Source: Patescibacteria group bacterium
Lineage (GTDB): Bacteria > Patescibacteriota > JABMPQ01 > JAHIRA01
Direction: 5' to 3'
Length of the DNA stretch: 16,169 nt
Assembly: GCA_018818905.1 (NCBI GenBank)
Contig: JAHIRA010000167.1
Coordinates: 1-16,169, forward strand
The translations under genes were made by a program, and so were the position numbers. Below, piece by piece: positions 13,952 through 16,169 of the stretch. The notes below the pieces were generated by a model. The model had not been told where the DNA came from and did not search any database. It worked only from the letters and a program-made list of their open reading frames with translations. Each line of letters opens with the position of its first letter. Positions within the stretch are counted from its first letter, which is position 1.

Positions 13952-14995
13952 TTAGCTATTTATGGCGTGCTGATAAGCTTCTATATAGAGCTTGGAGACT
14001 CTAGAAATAGAAAAGTTGTCTTGAACGTGTTGACGGCAAGCCTGAGGGTCAATTTGATCAATTTTCTTGAGAGCTTCTTTCATTTCTTCTACGTTTTGAC
14101 ACAAGAAGCCTGTGCTCTTGTCTTTGATAATCTCTCGCATCGCGCCTCTGTCAAGCGCGACAACTGGGGTACCACAAGCCATGGCCTCAATGACCACCAA
14201 ACCAAAAGGCTCTTCCCATTGGAGGGGGAAAACAAAGGCTTTGGCTCGGGAGAAATACTCAAGCAGCTCTTGATGAGAAAGTCCATCTAAATGTTTGATG
14301 TGTTGATTATCAATATCTTTGGCCAAATGCTCTTCGTAATACTGAACGCTTCTTTTCACACGAGGATTTACATGTCCAATAATCACCAGATCTTCTTGAA
14401 GACTCTTGGCGATATCAATAGACTCTTTGATGCCCTTGTCGGGAACTATTCGACCAGCGGTAATAAGAAAGTCTTCTTTTGTGTCCTTGAAAGGAATTTC
14501 ATTAAGGTTTAAGCCGTTAGGAACTACTGCTGAGAAACCTTCCAAACCCTTGATTTGATTGTGGCTTAGAGCGATGGGAAAATAATTTTGATAGCGCTGA
14601 CGAAAAAGATTATACACCTTCTGATCAATAACGTAGTGAAAGGTAGTTAGAATCGGTTTTTTTATGAAAGGAGAAAATTGAGGGACAAAATCGTCAAAAT
14701 GAAAGTGAAAAACATCGAAATTATCTTCTTTTGAGAGCGCCTTCTCAATATGAGCTAAAGTTAGATTGATTTCGCGCCGAGAGGTCCATTCTTGGAAGTC
14801 TTTTTCTTGTGTAAAAGGCTTGTTGAAAAGATACTCTAGTTTAGCAGAAGTTTTTGAGGTCTTGACAGAGAAAAGTGTCACCTCATGACCAGCTCGAACT
14901 TGCTCCTCGACCAAATCAAAAACTATTCTTTCTGTGCCTCCCCTTTTGGCTGGTGGGACAGAAAGATAAATAGGAGCAATGTGAGCTATTCTCAT
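13952..14995 (-). CDS. GT4 family glycosyltransferase, tandem copy 2
   Basis: This 347-residue GT-B enzyme has an N-terminus closer to canonical GT4 enzymes than copies 3 and 4: 'PPAKRGGTERIVFDLVEEQVRAGHEVTLF' split over 14-42, with the Gly-Gly-Thr-Glu loop. 'VFHFHFDDF' (95-103) precedes the acceptor pocket. Donor half: 'PNGLNLNEIPF' (159-169), 'TAGRIVPDKGIKESI' (179-193), EX7E at Glu262-Glu270 in 'WEEPFGLVVIEAMACGTP', and 'DRGAMREIIKDKSTGF' (282-297). It is more divergent from copies 3 and 4 than they are from each other, so it may act at a different step or linkage. It starts 4 bp after the stop of the 15000-16064 gene, without a Shine-Dalgarno sequence, and was probably translated by termination-reinitiation. 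Confidence 0.87.
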   Translation of the reverse strand: MRIAHIAPIYLSVPPAKRGGTERIVFDLVEEQVRAGHEVTLFSVKTSKTSAKLEYLFNKPFTQEKDFQEWTSRREINLTLAHIEKALSKEDNFDVFHFHFDDFVPQFSPFIKKPILTTFHYVIDQKVYNLFRQRYQNYFPIALSHNQIKGLEGFSAVVPNGLNLNEIPFKDTKEDFLITAGRIVPDKGIKESIDIAKSLQEDLVIIGHVNPRVKRSVQYYEEHLAKDIDNQHIKHLDGLSHQELLEYFSRAKAFVFPLQWEEPFGLVVIEAMACGTPVVALDRGAMREIIKDKSTGFLCQNVEEMKEALKKIDQIDPQACRQHVQDNFSISRVSKLYIEAYQHAINS

Positions 14996-14999
14996 TTTT

Positions 15000-16064
15000 T
15001 TATTTTAGAATCTTTTGATAAACCGCTTCGTATCCAGCTGCCATCTTGGAAGACAAAAAATTCTTCTCAACATGTCTCCGGCATTCTGCTCTATCTATCT
15101 CGTCAATTTTCTTTACGGCTCGTATCATTTCTTGCTTATTCTTGACCACAAAGCCTGTTTTTCCATCTTTGACAATTTCTCTGACTGAACCTCGATCATA
15201 GGCAATGACTGGGGTCCCAGAGGCCATGGCCTCGACCATGACCAGGCCAAAAGGCTCTTCCCATTTAATAGGAAAAAGCAACGCTTTGGCGCTTCCAAGA
15301 TATGCTGAAACATCCTTGTGTTTGATTTCTCCGAAATATTTTAACTTTTTTGATCTGAGCTGAGGCTTAACTTTCTGACTCCAAAATTTCTTATAGAGGT
15401 CGTTTCCTAGATCAAGCTTGCCTGCCAGTTTGAGAAAAATATCGGTCTCTCTGGCAACTTCAATGGCGTCATTGGCTCCCTTTTCTCTCACAAAACGACT
15501 CAGGTAGGCAAGTTCATCTCTGGGTCGGGCCCGAAAAGTAAAGTCCTGTATTCTAATGCCGTTGTGAACGGTTTGGGTGACTTTCAACTCTTGAGGAACA
15601 CTTTTTCTTTGGGCTTGGCTAATGGGAGTAAAAAAGAGATTGGGCGTTGGAGGGTTCTGGCGAATTATCTCTTCAAGCTTCTTGGTAATTGGCCAGTGGC
15701 CTGTTATTAAAATTGGCTCCTTTATGAATGGGGCAAAATAAAGATGTTTATCGTTGAGATGAGAATGAATAATATCAAACCTAGAGGCCTGTCTAAAGGC
15801 TTTGGTTAGAAGTAAAAAAGTTGAGTCTTCTTGAGCTTTGATCGCTTCAGCCTGATCAGGAAAAAGGGGGGCCAATTCTTCAATAGCTTCTAATTTAACC
15901 TTGGGAAATTTTGTTTTTGAGGACGCAAAAAGAGTTACATGGTGACCTTGCTTAATTTGCTCTTTAATCAAAGTCTCTATCAAAAGATATCTCCCAGCAT
16001 CCCCCGTCACAGGGAATCCTCTGTTGGCTGGAATTAGATGCGCGATGCTAAGCTTTTTTTTCAT
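15000..16064 (-). CDS. GT4 family glycosyltransferase, tandem copy 1 (first in transcription order)
   Basis: This 354-residue GT-B enzyme starts 'MKKKLSIAHLIPANRGFPVTG'. 'FDIIHSHLND' (97-105) is the usual GT4 N-domain motif. Donor half: 'VHNGIRIQDF' (166-175), 'YLSRFVREKGANDAI' (187-201), EX7E at Glu270-Glu278 in 'WEEPFGLVMVEAMASGTP', and 'YDRGSVREIVKDGKTGF' (289-305). It is related to the other three tandem enzymes through the donor half and differs mainly in the acceptor half, as expected if acceptors differ. The start overlaps the end of the preceding partial gene by 17 bp and lacks a Shine-Dalgarno sequence. A run of eight A residues just after the ATG is a potential slippage site. Confidence 0.87.
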   Translation of the reverse strand: MKKKLSIAHLIPANRGFPVTGDAGRYLLIETLIKEQIKQGHHVTLFASSKTKFPKVKLEAIEELAPLFPDQAEAIKAQEDSTFLLLTKAFRQASRFDIIHSHLNDKHLYFAPFIKEPILITGHWPITKKLEEIIRQNPPTPNLFFTPISQAQRKSVPQELKVTQTVHNGIRIQDFTFRARPRDELAYLSRFVREKGANDAIEVARETDIFLKLAGKLDLGNDLYKKFWSQKVKPQLRSKKLKYFGEIKHKDVSAYLGSAKALLFPIKWEEPFGLVMVEAMASGTPVIAYDRGSVREIVKDGKTGFVVKNKQEMIRAVKKIDEIDRAECRRHVEKNFLSSKMAAGYEAVYQKILK

Positions 16065-16169
16065 AAGGCAAATGGTATGGTTTTTTAAGATCAGGAAGAG
16101 AAGCCACGGTTGCTAAACCGTCCAATGAAACCCTTCCTGAATAAAGAGTTGCTATGTCTTCCTTCTTTA
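16048..16169 (-). CDS. C-terminal end of an unidentified protein (runs in from the right edge)
   Basis: One minus-strand frame is open from the right edge of the window for 39 codons and ends at TAG 16050-16048. The tail includes 'ATLYSGRVSLDGLA' and 'LPDLKKPYHLPYEKK'. Its amino-acid mix looks protein-like, whereas the other two minus frames contain stops (at 16169-16167 and at about 16092). It would overlap the start of the first tandem glycosyltransferase by 17 bp, in a different frame. I do not recognise the family from the fragment. Its position makes it a likely member of the same operon and of the same glycan pathway. Confidence 0.5.
   Translation of the reverse strand, partial: KKEDIATLYSGRVSLDGLATVASLPDLKKPYHLPYEKKA
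16091..16140. repeat. Nested inverted repeats inside the partial gene
   Basis: An outer perfect 8 bp inverted repeat, TCAGGAAG (16091-16098) with CTTCCTGA (16133-16140), encloses an inner 6 bp inverted repeat, ACGGTT (16106-16111) with AACCGT (16116-16121), around a GCTA tetraloop. The pair could fold as a two-stage stem in the mRNA 27 bp upstream of the first tandem glycosyltransferase start. It is not followed by a U run on the coding strand. It could be chance. Confidence 0.35.

Larger units (their letters stand above)
11966..15263. repeat. Dispersed 17 bp coding repeat, four identical copies (one per tandem GT4)
   Basis: The 17-mer CCAAAAGGCTCTTCCCA (plus strand) occurs at 11966-11982, 13088-13104, 14202-14218 and 15247-15263. 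On the minus strand it encodes Trp-Glu-Glu-Pro-Phe-Gly at the start of the EX7E motif in each tandem glycosyltransferase, with the same codons each time although the surrounding DNA has diverged. It marks common descent of the four genes and may reflect gene conversion. It is not a mobile element. Confidence 0.85.

Noticed and set aside
1..16169. UGA recoding as in Gracilibacteria
   Set aside because: prs, GH15 and the 11704-12822 glycosyltransferase end at UGA at normal family lengths with the next gene starting in an ATGA overlap.

Overview
The window looks like a piece of a compact bacterial chromosome, most likely from a Candidate Phyla Radiation (Patescibacteria) organism. Evidence from the sequence: almost no non-coding DNA, many 4-8 base gene overlaps, AT-leaning codon use, nearly all starts without a Shine-Dalgarno sequence, small domain-minimal versions of core proteins, and a mixture of housekeeping genes with many surface-polysaccharide genes. 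UGA is used as a stop (prs, the GH15 gene, the 11704-12822 glycosyltransferase), which argues against the Gracilibacteria/Absconditabacteria code. The phylum call is inference; no 16S rRNA or other decisive marker is present.

Left block (1-7380, minus strand). From a good promoter at about 7415-7443 run rpmH, rnpA, yidD, yidC and jag, the classical ribosomal protein L34 / RNase P / membrane insertase cluster. It continues after 16 bp into a polysaccharide flippase. After a small hairpin region come an unannotated 46-residue ORF, a GT4 glycosyltransferase and a Wzy_C-type O-antigen ligase/polymerase. A second candidate promoter then precedes a membrane-anchored PsbP/DcrB-like protein and the N-terminal part of an AI-2E/PerM family transporter, which runs off the left edge.

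Middle block (7493-9597, plus strand). prs (PRPP synthetase) and tyrS are joined by an ATGA overlap. They diverge from rpmH across a 112 bp region that holds two back-to-back promoters and a 6 bp dyad. The prs promoter is placed so that the transcript would begin at, or within a base or two of, the ATG (a probable leaderless mRNA). dnaA and recognisable DnaA boxes are absent here.

Right block (9603-16169, minus strand). Reading in the direction of transcription, the end of an unidentified gene is followed by four tandem GT4 glycosyltransferases, a cytoplasmic GH15 (glucoamylase/trehalase-type) glycoside hydrolase and an APH-fold small-molecule kinase. The last three genes are joined by ATGA overlaps. 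All four glycosyltransferases carry the same 17 bp stretch encoding WEEPFG. The most interesting hypothesis in the window is that these genes form an intracellular oligosaccharide cycle: GT4 enzymes build a glucoside, GH15 cleaves it, and the kinase captures the released sugar. The parts are visible in the sequence; the pathway is inference.

No tRNA, rRNA, CRISPR array, insertion sequence or prophage was seen, and no gene-free stretch exceeds about 112 bp.
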